Below, one piece after another: positions 35,546-44,459 of a DNA stretch of 64,000 nucleotides. The notes beneath the pieces were generated by a model. The model had not been told where the DNA came from. It searched no databases and saw only the letters and a program-made list of their open reading frames with translations. Both the position numbers and the translations under genes were made by a program. The stretch spans positions 20,194 to 84,193 of the forward strand of contig CAYFPI010000005.1 of the NCBI GenBank assembly GCA_964344985.1. The letters run 5' to 3'. The DNA comes from Thioglobus_A sp964344985. GTDB taxonomy: Bacteria > Pseudomonadota > Gammaproteobacteria > PS1 > Pseudothioglobaceae. Within the stretch, counting starts at the first letter, position 1; each line of letters opens with the position of its first letter.

Positions 35546-35894
35546 TTTTATATCGTTTAATAATTACGCCCACGCCTTTTGCACCTGTAACCGCCTCACC
35601 TTTGTTTAAAGTTAGCTTTACCTCAACCACATTAAATTCATTAATAATTATTTCGCAAATTTTCTCAGCGAGTGTTTCAACCAGCTGAAACTCACTATTT
35701 TTAACAAAATCAATCAAACGTTTAGATACAGCCTTGTAATCAAGCGTTTGATCAATATGATCAGTTAAGCTGGCTGCCTTAATATCTGCTGACATTTCAA
35801 TATCTAGAACAATGTCTTGTCTGATTTCTCTTTCCCAGTCATAAATACCGATTACTGTATCGATTTTTAATCCTTGTATAAATACAATATCCAT
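35538..35894 (-). CDS. folB: Dihydroneopterin aldolase
   Basis: Cleaves dihydroneopterin to glycolaldehyde and 6-hydroxymethyl-dihydropterin, feeding FolK. 118 residues, tunnelling fold: GLKIDTVIGIYDWEREIRQ at the N terminus, DYKAVSKRLIDFV, VETLAEKICEIII with the conserved Glu and C-terminal GAKGVGVIIKR including the catalytic Lys. First gene of the minus-strand biosynthetic run; divergent from plsY 38 bases away, an arrangement also found in E. coli. Confidence 0.94.
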   Translation of the reverse strand: MDIVFIQGLKIDTVIGIYDWEREIRQDIVLDIEMSADIKAASLTDHIDQTLDYKAVSKRLIDFVKNSEFQLVETLAEKICEIIINEFNVVEVKLTLNKGEAVTGAKGVGVIIKRYKNG

Positions 35895-35932
35895 GCTTAA
35901 ATTAATATCTAATAAATAATACTGGAAATTAT

Positions 35933-36514
35933 ATGCTACCCCTACTGATCATTTTTGCTTATCTAATCGGCTCAATTTCTATGGCTATTATTGTATGTAA
36001 TGCGCTCAATTTGCCTGATCCAAGAACCCAAGGATCTAACAATCCGGGTGCAACCAATGTACTTAGAATTGGTGGCAAAAAAGCAGCAGCAGCCACACTG
36101 ATTGGTGATGGATTAAAAGGCGTTATCCCTGTTCTAATTGGTCAATATTTAGGTTTTGGATTGCAAGAATTGACCCTTATCGCATTGGCTGCATTTTTAG
36201 GCCATGTTTATCCAATATTTTTTAACTTTAAAGGCGGTAAAGGTGTTGCAACTTTTATTGGCAGCTTATTGGCACTTAACTATTTGACTGGTTTGGCTTT
36301 TGTAGCTACTTGGCTATTTGTAGCAAAAGTATTAAAAATATCTTCACTGTCTGCACTGATTGCAACAGCATTAACACCCATTTATTTTTATCTAATAGCT
36401 GATCAATTAGATGCAACTTATACGTTAGCAGTGATATGTGTTTGGATTTTCTATACGCACAGAAGCAATATTAAGCGCATCATTTCTGGAGATGAAGATT
36501 CTATTAAGTCTTAA
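35933..36514 (+). CDS. plsY: Glycerol-3-phosphate acyltransferase PlsY
   Basis: Integral inner-membrane enzyme that acylates glycerol 3-phosphate with acyl-phosphate, first step of phospholipid synthesis. 193 residues with five hydrophobic segments. The three active-site loops are visible: GSNNPGATNVLRIGGKKAA, GHVYPIFFNFKGGKGVATF and the C-terminal YTHRSNIKRIISG. Its acyl-phosphate partner PlsX is not here. Ends overlapping the convergent permease gene by 11 bases. Confidence 0.95.
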   Translation: MLPLLIIFAYLIGSISMAIIVCNALNLPDPRTQGSNNPGATNVLRIGGKKAAAATLIGDGLKGVIPVLIGQYLGFGLQELTLIALAAFLGHVYPIFFNFKGGKGVATFIGSLLALNYLTGLAFVATWLFVAKVLKISSLSALIATALTPIYFYLIADQLDATYTLAVICVWIFYTHRSNIKRIISGDEDSIKS

Positions 36515-37268
36515 TATTAATCCCTCTTTTTAATAAGTAAAAAGCCACAAGACTTAATGCAACAATCATTAACAATAAAACAATAACAGATTCAACAATA
36601 TCGGTGGTTGAACTGCCTAAAAAACCCATTCTAAATCCGTCAACCATATAATAAATAGGATTAAACCTACTTAACTCCTGCCAAAATTCTGGCAATATTT
36701 CAATACTGTAAAACATACCACCTAAATATGTCATTGGCATCAGTATGAATGTTGGAACAATAGAAATATCATCAAAAGATTGAGCGAAAACAGCATTGAT
36801 AAACCCTGCTAGTGAAAATAATACCGAGGTCAATAAAAAGATAATAAAAACAATAAAAACACTATAAATTTGCAATTCTACAAAAAAGGAAACTGTGATT
36901 AAAACGCCCAGCCCTACTGAAAACCCTCGTGCTACGCCGCCTGATATATAACCTAATAAAATAACCCAATAAGAAACTGGTGAAACCAATAGCTCTTCAA
37001 TGCTGTGGTTAAATTTTGCCAGGAAAAATGAAGACACTGTATTGGCATATGAGTTTTGAATAACAGTCATCAAAATAATGCCAGGAATAATAAAATGCAA
37101 ATAATCCACACCTTGCATGTCACCAATACGCTCACCCATCAGTCCGCCAAAAATTAACAAATAAAGAGAGGTGGTAATAATAGGTGGGAAAATAGTCTGC
37201 ACCCAAATTCTGGAAAAGCGCAAAATTTCTTTAATAACAATGGTTTTATACGCAATCCACATGCTCAA
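36504..37268 (-). CDS. ABC-2 type exporter permease
   Basis: Six hydrophobic segments over 254 residues form an ABC-2 membrane domain. FNHSIEELLVSPVSYWVILLG is the family's cytosolic signature loop, and PMTYLGGMFYSIEILPEFW with FNPIYYMVDGFRMGFLG is the C-terminal block shared with YadH-type permeases. It overlaps the ATPase gene by 4 bases, so the two form one exporter. The substrate is unknown; related YadGH/drug-type exporters are often generic. Confidence 0.9.
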   Translation of the reverse strand: MSMWIAYKTIVIKEILRFSRIWVQTIFPPIITTSLYLLIFGGLMGERIGDMQGVDYLHFIIPGIILMTVIQNSYANTVSSFFLAKFNHSIEELLVSPVSYWVILLGYISGGVARGFSVGLGVLITVSFFVELQIYSVFIVFIIFLLTSVLFSLAGFINAVFAQSFDDISIVPTFILMPMTYLGGMFYSIEILPEFWQELSRFNPIYYMVDGFRMGFLGSSTTDIVESVIVLLLMIVALSLVAFYLLKRGINIKT

Positions 37269-38182
37269 TCACCCTCCGATGTTAAGCGCAAAAATAATGT
37301 CTCTAATCGATTTTGTGCACTACGAACATGATCAACACTAATAGATTCTTTTGATAGCGCATTAAGCGCATCAGTGATGCTCATATCTGGCTCTAATACA
37401 ATTTGCATAGAATGATCATCTAAGCGTTCAACTTCAAATGCCAGCGCTGGAATTGTCTGTGGTAATGGACTAACGCTTTCTAAAATTAAACTTTGTTGTG
37501 AAATTTTTGCCAAGAGATTTTTCATGCTGGTTTGCTCTACAATTTCTCCCTTGTTTAAAATGGCAATATTTCGACACAATGACTCTGCCTCTTCTAAATA
37601 GTGCGTGGTTAGAATGATTGTTACCCCTTGTGCGTTCAGTTCTTTAAGGTAATCCCACATCGACCTACGTATCTCAACATCAACACCGGCACTGGGTTCG
37701 TCCAGTATTAAAATTTTTGGCTGGTGAATTAATGCTCTGGCCAGCATTAAACGTCGCTTCATGCCGCCTGATAATGATTTAGCCATATCAGAGCGCTTAT
37801 CCCAAAGCTCAACACGCTTTAATAATAATTCAGCTTGTTTTTTAGCGGATTTTCTATTAATGCCATAATAACCTGCTTGATTGATTAAGATTTCTTCAAT
37901 AGGCTCAAAAGGATTAAAGTTAAACTCTTGTGGCATCAACCCCACCATGCGCTTAACCGCATTCAAATGAGAACTTTGCTCTTTCCCCATAACAGTAACT
38001 CTGCCAGAGGTTTTATTCAGTAGTGAGCAAACAATGCCAATCATAGTGGTTTTTCCAGCGCCATTACTACCCAGCAGCGCAAAAAAATCACCTTGCTCAA
38101 CCTCAAGGTTCACACTTTTTAATGCATCAACATTATTAGCATAAGTTTTTGTAAGTTGATTAATTGATAATGCAATTGACAT
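37265..38182 (-). CDS. ABC exporter ATP-binding protein
   Basis: ATPase partner of the adjacent ABC-2 permease. Walker A LGSNGAGKTT, Q-loop LMPQEF, signature LSGGMKRRLMLARAL, Walker B ILILDEPSAGVD and switch His in LTTHYLEEAE. After the ~225-residue ATPase core comes a C-terminal extension of about 80 residues typical of DrrA/YadG-type exporters. ATG at 38182 is used; a TTG five codons earlier is possible. Divergent from aceF. Confidence 0.92.
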   Translation of the reverse strand: MSIALSINQLTKTYANNVDALKSVNLEVEQGDFFALLGSNGAGKTTMIGIVCSLLNKTSGRVTVMGKEQSSHLNAVKRMVGLMPQEFNFNPFEPIEEILINQAGYYGINRKSAKKQAELLLKRVELWDKRSDMAKSLSGGMKRRLMLARALIHQPKILILDEPSAGVDVEIRRSMWDYLKELNAQGVTIILTTHYLEEAESLCRNIAILNKGEIVEQTSMKNLLAKISQQSLILESVSPLPQTIPALAFEVERLDDHSMQIVLEPDMSITDALNALSKESISVDHVRSAQNRLETLFLRLTSEGD

Positions 38183-38290
38183 TAATAACAAACTCAAAGA
38201 ATGAATAAAAGTATTTTAACATTTATCCCCTTTTAAGGCCTAATTTTGCGATAATTATCAACTTTAATAGAGCAAACGAGATTTTAGAGA

Positions 38291-39841
38291 ATGTCTACAA
38301 TACAAAATATAGAATTGCCCGATATTGGTGATTTTGATGAAGTTGAAATTATTGAGATTTTAGTTAACGTTGGCGACACGATCGACGCAGAAGATAGCAT
38401 TATTACCTTAGAAAGTGACAAAGCTTCAATGGAAATTCCAACGCCAATTGCCGGTATCGTTAGTAGTATTAATATTAATTTGGGTGACAAAGTTAAACAA
38501 GGTGATGTCATTTTAAGCATTGAAACTCAAGAGTCTCAAGCACAAAGCAACGAAACTCCTGACACACAAACAGCTGAAAACAACAATACTGAATCACAAG
38601 TAACACCGGTTTCTGTCCCAGATATTGGTGATTTTGATCAGGTTGAGGTTATTGAAATTTTGGTTGAAGAAGGTGATGAAATCTCTGAAGAAGATAGTAT
38701 TATCACACTAGAGAGTGACAAAGCCTCGATGGAAATTCCAACACCGGTCGCTGGAAAAGTACTTGCTTTAAAAGTTGCTCTAGGAGATAAAGTTAGCCTT
38801 GGTGATTTAATTTTAGAGCTAGAAACCACTGGTGGTTCTCAAACCGAAACAACTTCAACGCCTGTTGAGTCGCCAGCTGAGCCTGCTCCAGCAGCGCTAA
38901 AACCTGCCGCACCTAAAGCAGAATCAGCAACATTAGATCAATCAGTTTCTAAACAACCTAAGGGCGATTCACACGCTTCACCTTCTATTAGAAAACTTGC
39001 TAGAGAACTGGGTGTTGACTTATCAAACGTATCTGGAACAGGGCAAAAAGGCAGAGTTTTAGAAACAGATCTAAAATCCTACGTTAAGCAAATTATCACC
39101 TCAAGTGGTACTGGTAGCGCCATCCCTAAAATTCCAAGTATTGATTTCTCAAAATTTGGAGAAACAGAAACCTTAGAACTTTCTAGAATTAATAAGCTAT
39201 CTGGCAAACACCTAAGCGCCTGCTGGTTAAACATTCCGCATGTTACTCAATTTGATGAGGTTAATATTGATCAAATGGAGGCTTTCAGACAAGAGCAAAA
39301 AGCCAAAGGCGTTAAATTAACACCGTTGGTGTTTATCATGAAAGCCGTGGTTCAAGCGCTTAAAGCTCACCCTAGATTCAATTCGTCTTTAGATGAATCT
39401 GGCGAAAGTCTAATTATTAAAAAATATTACAATCTGGGTATTGCAATGGACACGCCAAACGGTCTAGTTGTTCCAGTTATTCGCGATGTTGAGAAAAAAT
39501 CATTAAGTGATCTTGCAACCGAGTTGGCTGAGACATCAGCTGCTGCTCGTGAAGGAAAACTAAAGCCTGCCGATATGCAAGGTGCTGGTTTTACCATTTC
39601 AAGCTTAGGTGGCATTGGTGGTACGCAATTCACGCCAATTGTTAATGCACCTGAGGTTGCAATTTTAGGTGTTTCAAAATCTCAAACTAAACCAATCTGG
39701 GATGGGAAAAACTTCATTCCAACATTAACACTGCCACTAGCATTATCTTATGATCATCGCGTTATCGATGGTGCTCAAGGTGGTCGCTTTATGGCAGATC
39801 TTAACTCAATTCTAAGCGACATTAGAGAGATTCTACTATGA
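38291..39841 (+). CDS. aceF: Dihydrolipoamide acetyltransferase, pyruvate dehydrogenase E2
   Basis: Core of the pyruvate dehydrogenase complex, moving acetyl from E1 to CoA on a lipoyl arm. 516 residues: two nearly identical lipoyl domains with lipoyl Lys44 and Lys144 in ESDKASMEIP, Ala/Pro/Gln-rich linkers, a subunit-binding domain near 230-265 (SPSIRKLARELGVDLSNVSG) and the catalytic domain (about 290-516) with active-site YDHRVIDGAQGGRF. aceE is not upstream; the gene starts its own run after a spacer shared with the ABC operon. Confidence 0.94.
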   Translation: MSTIQNIELPDIGDFDEVEIIEILVNVGDTIDAEDSIITLESDKASMEIPTPIAGIVSSININLGDKVKQGDVILSIETQESQAQSNETPDTQTAENNNTESQVTPVSVPDIGDFDQVEVIEILVEEGDEISEEDSIITLESDKASMEIPTPVAGKVLALKVALGDKVSLGDLILELETTGGSQTETTSTPVESPAEPAPAALKPAAPKAESATLDQSVSKQPKGDSHASPSIRKLARELGVDLSNVSGTGQKGRVLETDLKSYVKQIITSSGTGSAIPKIPSIDFSKFGETETLELSRINKLSGKHLSACWLNIPHVTQFDEVNIDQMEAFRQEQKAKGVKLTPLVFIMKAVVQALKAHPRFNSSLDESGESLIIKKYYNLGIAMDTPNGLVVPVIRDVEKKSLSDLATELAETSAAAREGKLKPADMQGAGFTISSLGGIGGTQFTPIVNAPEVAILGVSKSQTKPIWDGKNFIPTLTLPLALSYDHRVIDGAQGGRFMADLNSILSDIREILL

Positions 39842-41244
39842 TTACTAAAACACAAGTTGTTGTTATTGGATCAGGTCCAGGTGGCTACACAGCAGCGTTT
39901 AGAGCTGCAGACTTAGGTAAAGATGTAACTTTGATTGAACGCTATGAAAACTTAGGCGGCGTGTGTCTAAATGTCGGCTGTATTCCTTCAAAAGCTTTAC
40001 TGCACACTGCCGAAATTATCAATGAAGCAAAAGAAGCATCACACCTTGGTGTCACATTTAACGAGCCTAATATTGATGTTGATGGCGTGAGGTCTAACAA
40101 AGAAAATATTGTTGCCAAGCTAACTGGTGGCATTAAAGCACTTGCAAAAGCAAGAAAAGTCAATGTTGTCACTGGTTATGGAAAATTTATCTCCAACAAT
40201 CAAATTGCCATTGATGATAGCGACGAAATTATTGAATTTGAGCAATGTATTATTGCAGCTGGTTCACGCGTAACTAAAATCCCTGCATTTCCATTTGACG
40301 ATCCGCGTGTAATGGATTCAACCGATGCACTTGATCTGGCAGATGTGCCAAAACGCTTACTCATTGTTGGCGGTGGCATTATCGGCCTAGAAATGGCAAC
40401 AGTTTACTCAGCGCTGGGCAGTGAAATTACGGTTGTAGAATTATCAGACCAATTAATTGCAAGTGCTGATAAAGACATTGTCAATCCGCTATTCAAACGC
40501 ATTAAAAAACAATATGCCAATATTTTCTTAAGCACAAAAGTTACAAGCATGGAAGCGTTAGAAGAGGGTATTAAAGTTGGCTTTGAAGGTAAAAAAGCAC
40601 CAGAATTTGACACCTTTGACAAAGTGCTGGTTTCAATCGGTAGAACGCCAAATGGCAAATTAATAGATGCTGAAAAATCAGGTGTTGAGGTTGATGATTG
40701 GGGCTTTATTAACGTTGACAGACAGATGAAAACCAATGTTGAAAATATCTACGCTATTGGTGATATCGTTGGTCAACCAATGTTGGCACACAAGGCAGTT
40801 CATGAAGCAAAAGTAGCTGCTGAAGTTATTTGTGGGCATAAATCTGGTTTTGATGCACTCACCATTCCTTCAGTTGCCTATACTGACCCAGAAGTGGCTT
40901 GGACAGGAAAAACCGAAAAAGAATTGAAAGCCGAAGGTGTTGATTATGAAAAAGGATCCTTTCCATGGGTAGCGTCTGGCAGAAGTTTAAGCATTGGTCG
41001 CTCTGAAGGTGTTTCAAAAGCTTTATTTGATGCTAAAACCAAAAGAATTTTAGGTATGGGAATTTGCGGAACCAATGCTGGTGAATTAATTGCAGAGCCT
41101 ACACTGGCTATTGAAATGGGATGCGACATGTCTGATATTGCGCTTACTATTCACGCACACCCTACTCTTTCTGAAACAACCGCTTTTGCTGTTGAGATGG
41201 CAGAAGGTACAATTACTGATCTCTTACCTCCTAAGAAAAAATGA
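39838..41244 (+). CDS. lpdA: Dihydrolipoamide dehydrogenase (E3)
   Basis: Reoxidises dihydrolipoamide with NAD, shared by pyruvate and 2-oxoglutarate dehydrogenases and glycine cleavage. 468 residues: FAD loop VIGSGPGGYTAAFRAA, redox pair GGVCLNVGCIPSKAL, NAD loop VGGGIIGLEMATVY, YAIGDIVGQPMLAHKA and the catalytic HAHPTLSET of the partner subunit. Overlaps aceF by 4 bases and the next gene by 4 bases (ATGA), so strongly coupled. Confidence 0.96.
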   Translation: MITKTQVVVIGSGPGGYTAAFRAADLGKDVTLIERYENLGGVCLNVGCIPSKALLHTAEIINEAKEASHLGVTFNEPNIDVDGVRSNKENIVAKLTGGIKALAKARKVNVVTGYGKFISNNQIAIDDSDEIIEFEQCIIAAGSRVTKIPAFPFDDPRVMDSTDALDLADVPKRLLIVGGGIIGLEMATVYSALGSEITVVELSDQLIASADKDIVNPLFKRIKKQYANIFLSTKVTSMEALEEGIKVGFEGKKAPEFDTFDKVLVSIGRTPNGKLIDAEKSGVEVDDWGFINVDRQMKTNVENIYAIGDIVGQPMLAHKAVHEAKVAAEVICGHKSGFDALTIPSVAYTDPEVAWTGKTEKELKAEGVDYEKGSFPWVASGRSLSIGRSEGVSKALFDAKTKRILGMGICGTNAGELIAEPTLAIEMGCDMSDIALTIHAHPTLSETTAFAVEMAEGTITDLLPPKKK

Positions 41245-41897
41245 TGGATACAACACAAGCTAGAAAAAATACAATTGAGCAACAGATTCGCCCTTGGGGT
41301 GGACTTAACTATATTGCTAATAATGCTCTTAGAGATACACCAAGAGAAGATTTTGTGCCAGAACAATACAAAAACCTTGCATTTGCCGATATGGAAATTC
41401 CATTAACAGACAAAGCAAAAATGTTAAGCCCAAAAATTGAAGGTCGTCTGCTTGACGCGCTTAATATTAAGAAAAATGAAAGTGTTTTAGAAATAGGTAC
41501 TGGTAGTGGTTACCTAACAGCGGCATTATCAAAACTTTGTCAATCAGTTACCAGTATTGAAATCGATAAAGAGCTAAGCAATGGTGCTGCATCAACTATT
41601 GATTCGTTAGGAATTAACAACGTCAAACTTGAAGTTGGCGATGCTTCTAAAGGCTGGAGTTCTAATGATTTCTTTGACGTAGTAGTGGTTGGCGCTTCTG
41701 TGCCAAAAATTACAGGTCGTTACTTTCACTTGCTTAATGTGGGTGGGCGTATTTTTGTTGTTGAAGGCAGTGGAAAAATCATGACAGCCAAGCTGATCAC
41801 TCGCCTTAGCGAACACAAATGGGAAACAGAATCTCTATTCGAGACTCAACTTGATGTCATGCAAGGATTAGAAACATCAGAACGCTTTAAGTTTTAA
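41241..41897 (+). CDS. Protein-L-isoaspartate O-methyltransferase family protein
   Basis: SAM-dependent methyltransferase related to Pcm. 218 residues: QQIRPWGGL and DTPREDFVPEQYKNLAFADMEI match the truncated N-terminal block of the Pcm-like proteins beside tolC in other Proteobacteria; LEIGTGSGYLTAAL is the SAM loop and IEIDKEL follows. The usual Pcm substrate-loop threonine/serine block is altered, so repair activity is uncertain. Start ATG 41241 overlaps the lpdA stop. Confidence 0.85.
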   Translation: MMDTTQARKNTIEQQIRPWGGLNYIANNALRDTPREDFVPEQYKNLAFADMEIPLTDKAKMLSPKIEGRLLDALNIKKNESVLEIGTGSGYLTAALSKLCQSVTSIEIDKELSNGAASTIDSLGINNVKLEVGDASKGWSSNDFFDVVVVGASVPKITGRYFHLLNVGGRIFVVEGSGKIMTAKLITRLSEHKWETESLFETQLDVMQGLETSERFKF

Positions 41898-41920
41898 TTC
41901 ATTTGATAAGAAGAGTCCTT

Positions 41921-44299
41921 ATGAATGTGTTTTTTAACTTTGTCTTAAAAAAGTCTTATTTCGGTCTAACCCTGCTATTAATCATCGCAGGGTTTTTTGT
42001 TTATCAAATTCAACACTTTCAACTGGACGCATCCTCTGACTCTTTAGTATTAGAAGGCGATGAAAATCTGCGTTACTATCAAAGCGTTAAAAAACATTAC
42101 GGCACTGATGACTACCTAGTCATCTCTTATCAAGTTAAAGATAATTTATTAGATCCAATACAACTTGACCACTTGTCAAGATTCAAGCGCGACCTATCAA
42201 GTATTGACCAAGTTAAATCTGTCACTACAATTCTAGACGTTCCTTTATTTAGATCACCACCTTTGTCTTTGGTTGATCTATCCAATGAAAATGTTAGTAT
42301 TGATAGTAAAAATGCTGATTTAACACTGGCAGCAAAAGAGTTTAAAAAATCTCCTCTATATGCAGACAATTTAGTCAGTAAAGATGGAAAAACCACTGCC
42401 ATATTGGTCACGTTAAAAAGCAATGAGCGATTTGATGAACTGCGCAACACTCGTGATCAAATGCGACTCAAACGAGCAAACAATAAACTCAGTAAAGATG
42501 AGTTAGGCAAGCTTGCAATCATTGAAAAGCAAGTGCTAAAAAATTCTAGCAAACAAAGTGATTTGCAAGCCAAAACCATTGCTGAAATTCGCTCAACCAT
42601 TGACAAATATCGAAGCAAGGCAAACCTATTTTTAGGCGGGCTACCAATGATTACTACCGATATTATTTCCTATATTAACAGTGATTTAATTGTATTTAGT
42701 TTGGCTGTTATAGGACTAATGACGCTTATTCTTGCCATTATTTTCAAAGGAATTAGATGGGTTGTTATGCCAATTGGCATCAGCATTACAGGCGCACTAA
42801 TAATGACAGGAATTCTAGCGTTTTTAGGCTGGAAAGTAACTGTCATCTCTAGCAATTTCTTCTCACTACTATTGGTTATGACATTATCAGTCACCATACA
42901 TTTAGTGGTTAGATATCGAGAGCTTGCCCAATTAAATCCAGATCTGGATTCTCAACAACTAATCAAAAACACACTAACACAAATGTTCAAGCCTTGTTTG
43001 TTTACAACACTAACAACATTTGCAGCATTTGGGTCGCTACTCATTAGTGGCATTCGACCAGTCATTGACTTTGGCTGGATGATGTCAATTGGTGTTACCA
43101 TTGCACTGGTATTGTCTTTCTTGGCTTTTCCAATGATCATGAGTTTGTTGCCAAAAGCCAAAATCGCACAACATAAGACAGAACTAGGGTTTACAACTTC
43201 ACTGGCCAAATTTGTACAAAAATTTGGCAACCATTTATTGGTTGTGTTGGTAATTTTTGTTGCTGGCGCTGTATTTGGGGTTAAACAGTTAAGTGTAGAA
43301 AATCGCTTTATTGACTACTTCAAAGAAAGTACCGAAATCAATCAAGGATTAACCTTAATTGATGAAAAATTAGGTGGCACCATTCCACTAGAAATTATCT
43401 TTGACGATTTGGCTGAAGATTATTGGTTTGATGAGGATTTGCGTGCAGAAATTCATGATATTCATAATTATCTAGACTCTCTAGACGAAACTGGAAAAGT
43501 TCTATCCATTGATACACTAATGAGCATCCTAACCCAAGCCAATGACGGTGAAGCTCTAAATGGATTCTTTTTAAATATTGTCAAAGGTCAAATTCCTGAC
43601 TCTGCTAGAGCTCATGTGCTTGATCCTTATATCTCTGAAGATAATGGACAGCTAAGAATGGTGATTCGCATTCGAGAAACCAACAAAGAGTTAAAGCGTG
43701 GCAAACTCATTAATACAATTCAAAGTCATATTTCTAATGAATTAGGTTTTAAACCTGATAGCTTTCATTTGAGTGGCATGCTGGTACTTTACAATAACAT
43801 GCTACAAAGCTTATTTGATTCGCAAATAAAAACCATTGCTGTGGTATTTGCCATGATTTTTATTATGTTCTTGTTTGTCTTTAAATCAATCAGTCTGTCC
43901 ATTCTAGCCCTAATTCCAAACACACTACCTTCATTATTTATCTTAGGGATTATGGGACTGTTAAACATTCCACTCGATTTAATGACCATTACCATTTCGG
44001 CCATTGCCATTGGTATCGGCGTTGATAATGCCATTCACTATATTCATCGCTTTAAGGCGGAATTCAAAAAAGATGGTGATTACATGGCAACCATGTATAG
44101 ATCGCACGCAAGTATTGGTCTAGCCATGTTTTATACATCAATCACTGTTACCCTAGGTTTTTTAATCTTAGCACTGTCTAATTTTATTCCAAGTATTTAT
44201 TTTGGGATTTTTACAGCCATCGCCATGCTAAGTGCGCTATTAGCCAACTTAACTTTATTGCCAAAGTTAATATTAATGGTTAAACCAAAAATTAACTAG
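41921..44299 (+). CDS. RND-superfamily exporter (MMPL/HpnN-like)
   Basis: Large proton-driven lipid or hydrophobic-compound exporter of COG1033 type. 792 residues from the ATG at 41921 (AAGAAGAG upstream): one N-terminal membrane helix (about 10-26), a periplasmic loop, five helices around 245-435, a second helix-loop-helix unit, and five more helices from about 640 to the end. ITISAIAIGIGVDNAIHYIHRF holds the charged GxxxD transport motif. The substrate is not deducible; hopanoid genes are absent. It follows the aceF-lpdA run by 23 bases. Confidence 0.88.
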   Translation: MNVFFNFVLKKSYFGLTLLLIIAGFFVYQIQHFQLDASSDSLVLEGDENLRYYQSVKKHYGTDDYLVISYQVKDNLLDPIQLDHLSRFKRDLSSIDQVKSVTTILDVPLFRSPPLSLVDLSNENVSIDSKNADLTLAAKEFKKSPLYADNLVSKDGKTTAILVTLKSNERFDELRNTRDQMRLKRANNKLSKDELGKLAIIEKQVLKNSSKQSDLQAKTIAEIRSTIDKYRSKANLFLGGLPMITTDIISYINSDLIVFSLAVIGLMTLILAIIFKGIRWVVMPIGISITGALIMTGILAFLGWKVTVISSNFFSLLLVMTLSVTIHLVVRYRELAQLNPDLDSQQLIKNTLTQMFKPCLFTTLTTFAAFGSLLISGIRPVIDFGWMMSIGVTIALVLSFLAFPMIMSLLPKAKIAQHKTELGFTTSLAKFVQKFGNHLLVVLVIFVAGAVFGVKQLSVENRFIDYFKESTEINQGLTLIDEKLGGTIPLEIIFDDLAEDYWFDEDLRAEIHDIHNYLDSLDETGKVLSIDTLMSILTQANDGEALNGFFLNIVKGQIPDSARAHVLDPYISEDNGQLRMVIRIRETNKELKRGKLINTIQSHISNELGFKPDSFHLSGMLVLYNNMLQSLFDSQIKTIAVVFAMIFIMFLFVFKSISLSILALIPNTLPSLFILGIMGLLNIPLDLMTITISAIAIGIGVDNAIHYIHRFKAEFKKDGDYMATMYRSHASIGLAMFYTSITVTLGFLILALSNFIPSIYFGIFTAIAMLSALLANLTLLPKLILMVKPKIN
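41968..41998 (+). terminator. Terminator-like hairpin inside the RND gene start
   Basis: Perfect 8-base stem AACCCTGC/GCAGGGTT (41968-41975, 41987-41994) with an 11-base loop and six T (41993-41998), located from codon 16 of the RND gene, 71 bases after the pcm-like stop. It has all features of an intrinsic terminator but is also coding (LLLIIAGFF). It could attenuate read-through from aceF-lpdA. Confidence 0.65.
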
Positions 44300-44312
44300 A
44301 ATTTCTTGCAAT

Positions 44313-44402
44313 AAAAAACCCTGCCTTTGGAGAATAAAAGCAGGGTCTGTGTACTACTAAAGAGGAGAAAGAAGTTACGCTAGTAGTTGCTTAACTTCAG
44401 AC
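44313..44402 (-). ncRNA. Putative small RNA antisense to the RND-nadB spacer
   Basis: On the minus strand: -10 TATAAT (44411-44406), then a ~90-base structured region ending in a canonical terminator ACCCTGC/GCAGGGT (44346-44340, 44324-44318) followed by six T (44318-44313). A second stem ACTACTA/TAGTAGT (44353-44359 with 44381-44387) has a 21-base loop containing TTCTTTCTCCTC. A short GTCTG/CAGAC pair may close it. Both loops carry TCTCC, complementary to a ribosome-binding site. Both flanking genes are on the other strand, so this minus-strand terminator needs its own transcript. The -35 is weak. Confidence 0.5.
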
Positions 44403-44423
44403 AATATTATAACATAAGAAAAC

Positions 44424-44429
44424 TATAAT
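44424..44429 (+). promoter_or_regulatory. Possible -10 box of nadB operon
   Basis: TATAAT 31 bases before the nadB ATG, divergent from the minus-strand TATAAT of the putative small RNA; no convincing -35 at normal spacing. Confidence 0.4.
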
Positions 44430-44459
44430 ATTAGAGTATTTTAATATAAATTAACAATC

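Noticed and set aside
38300..38780. Mobile or CRISPR-like direct repeats
   Set aside because: The similarity is explained by the two lipoyl domains of AceF.
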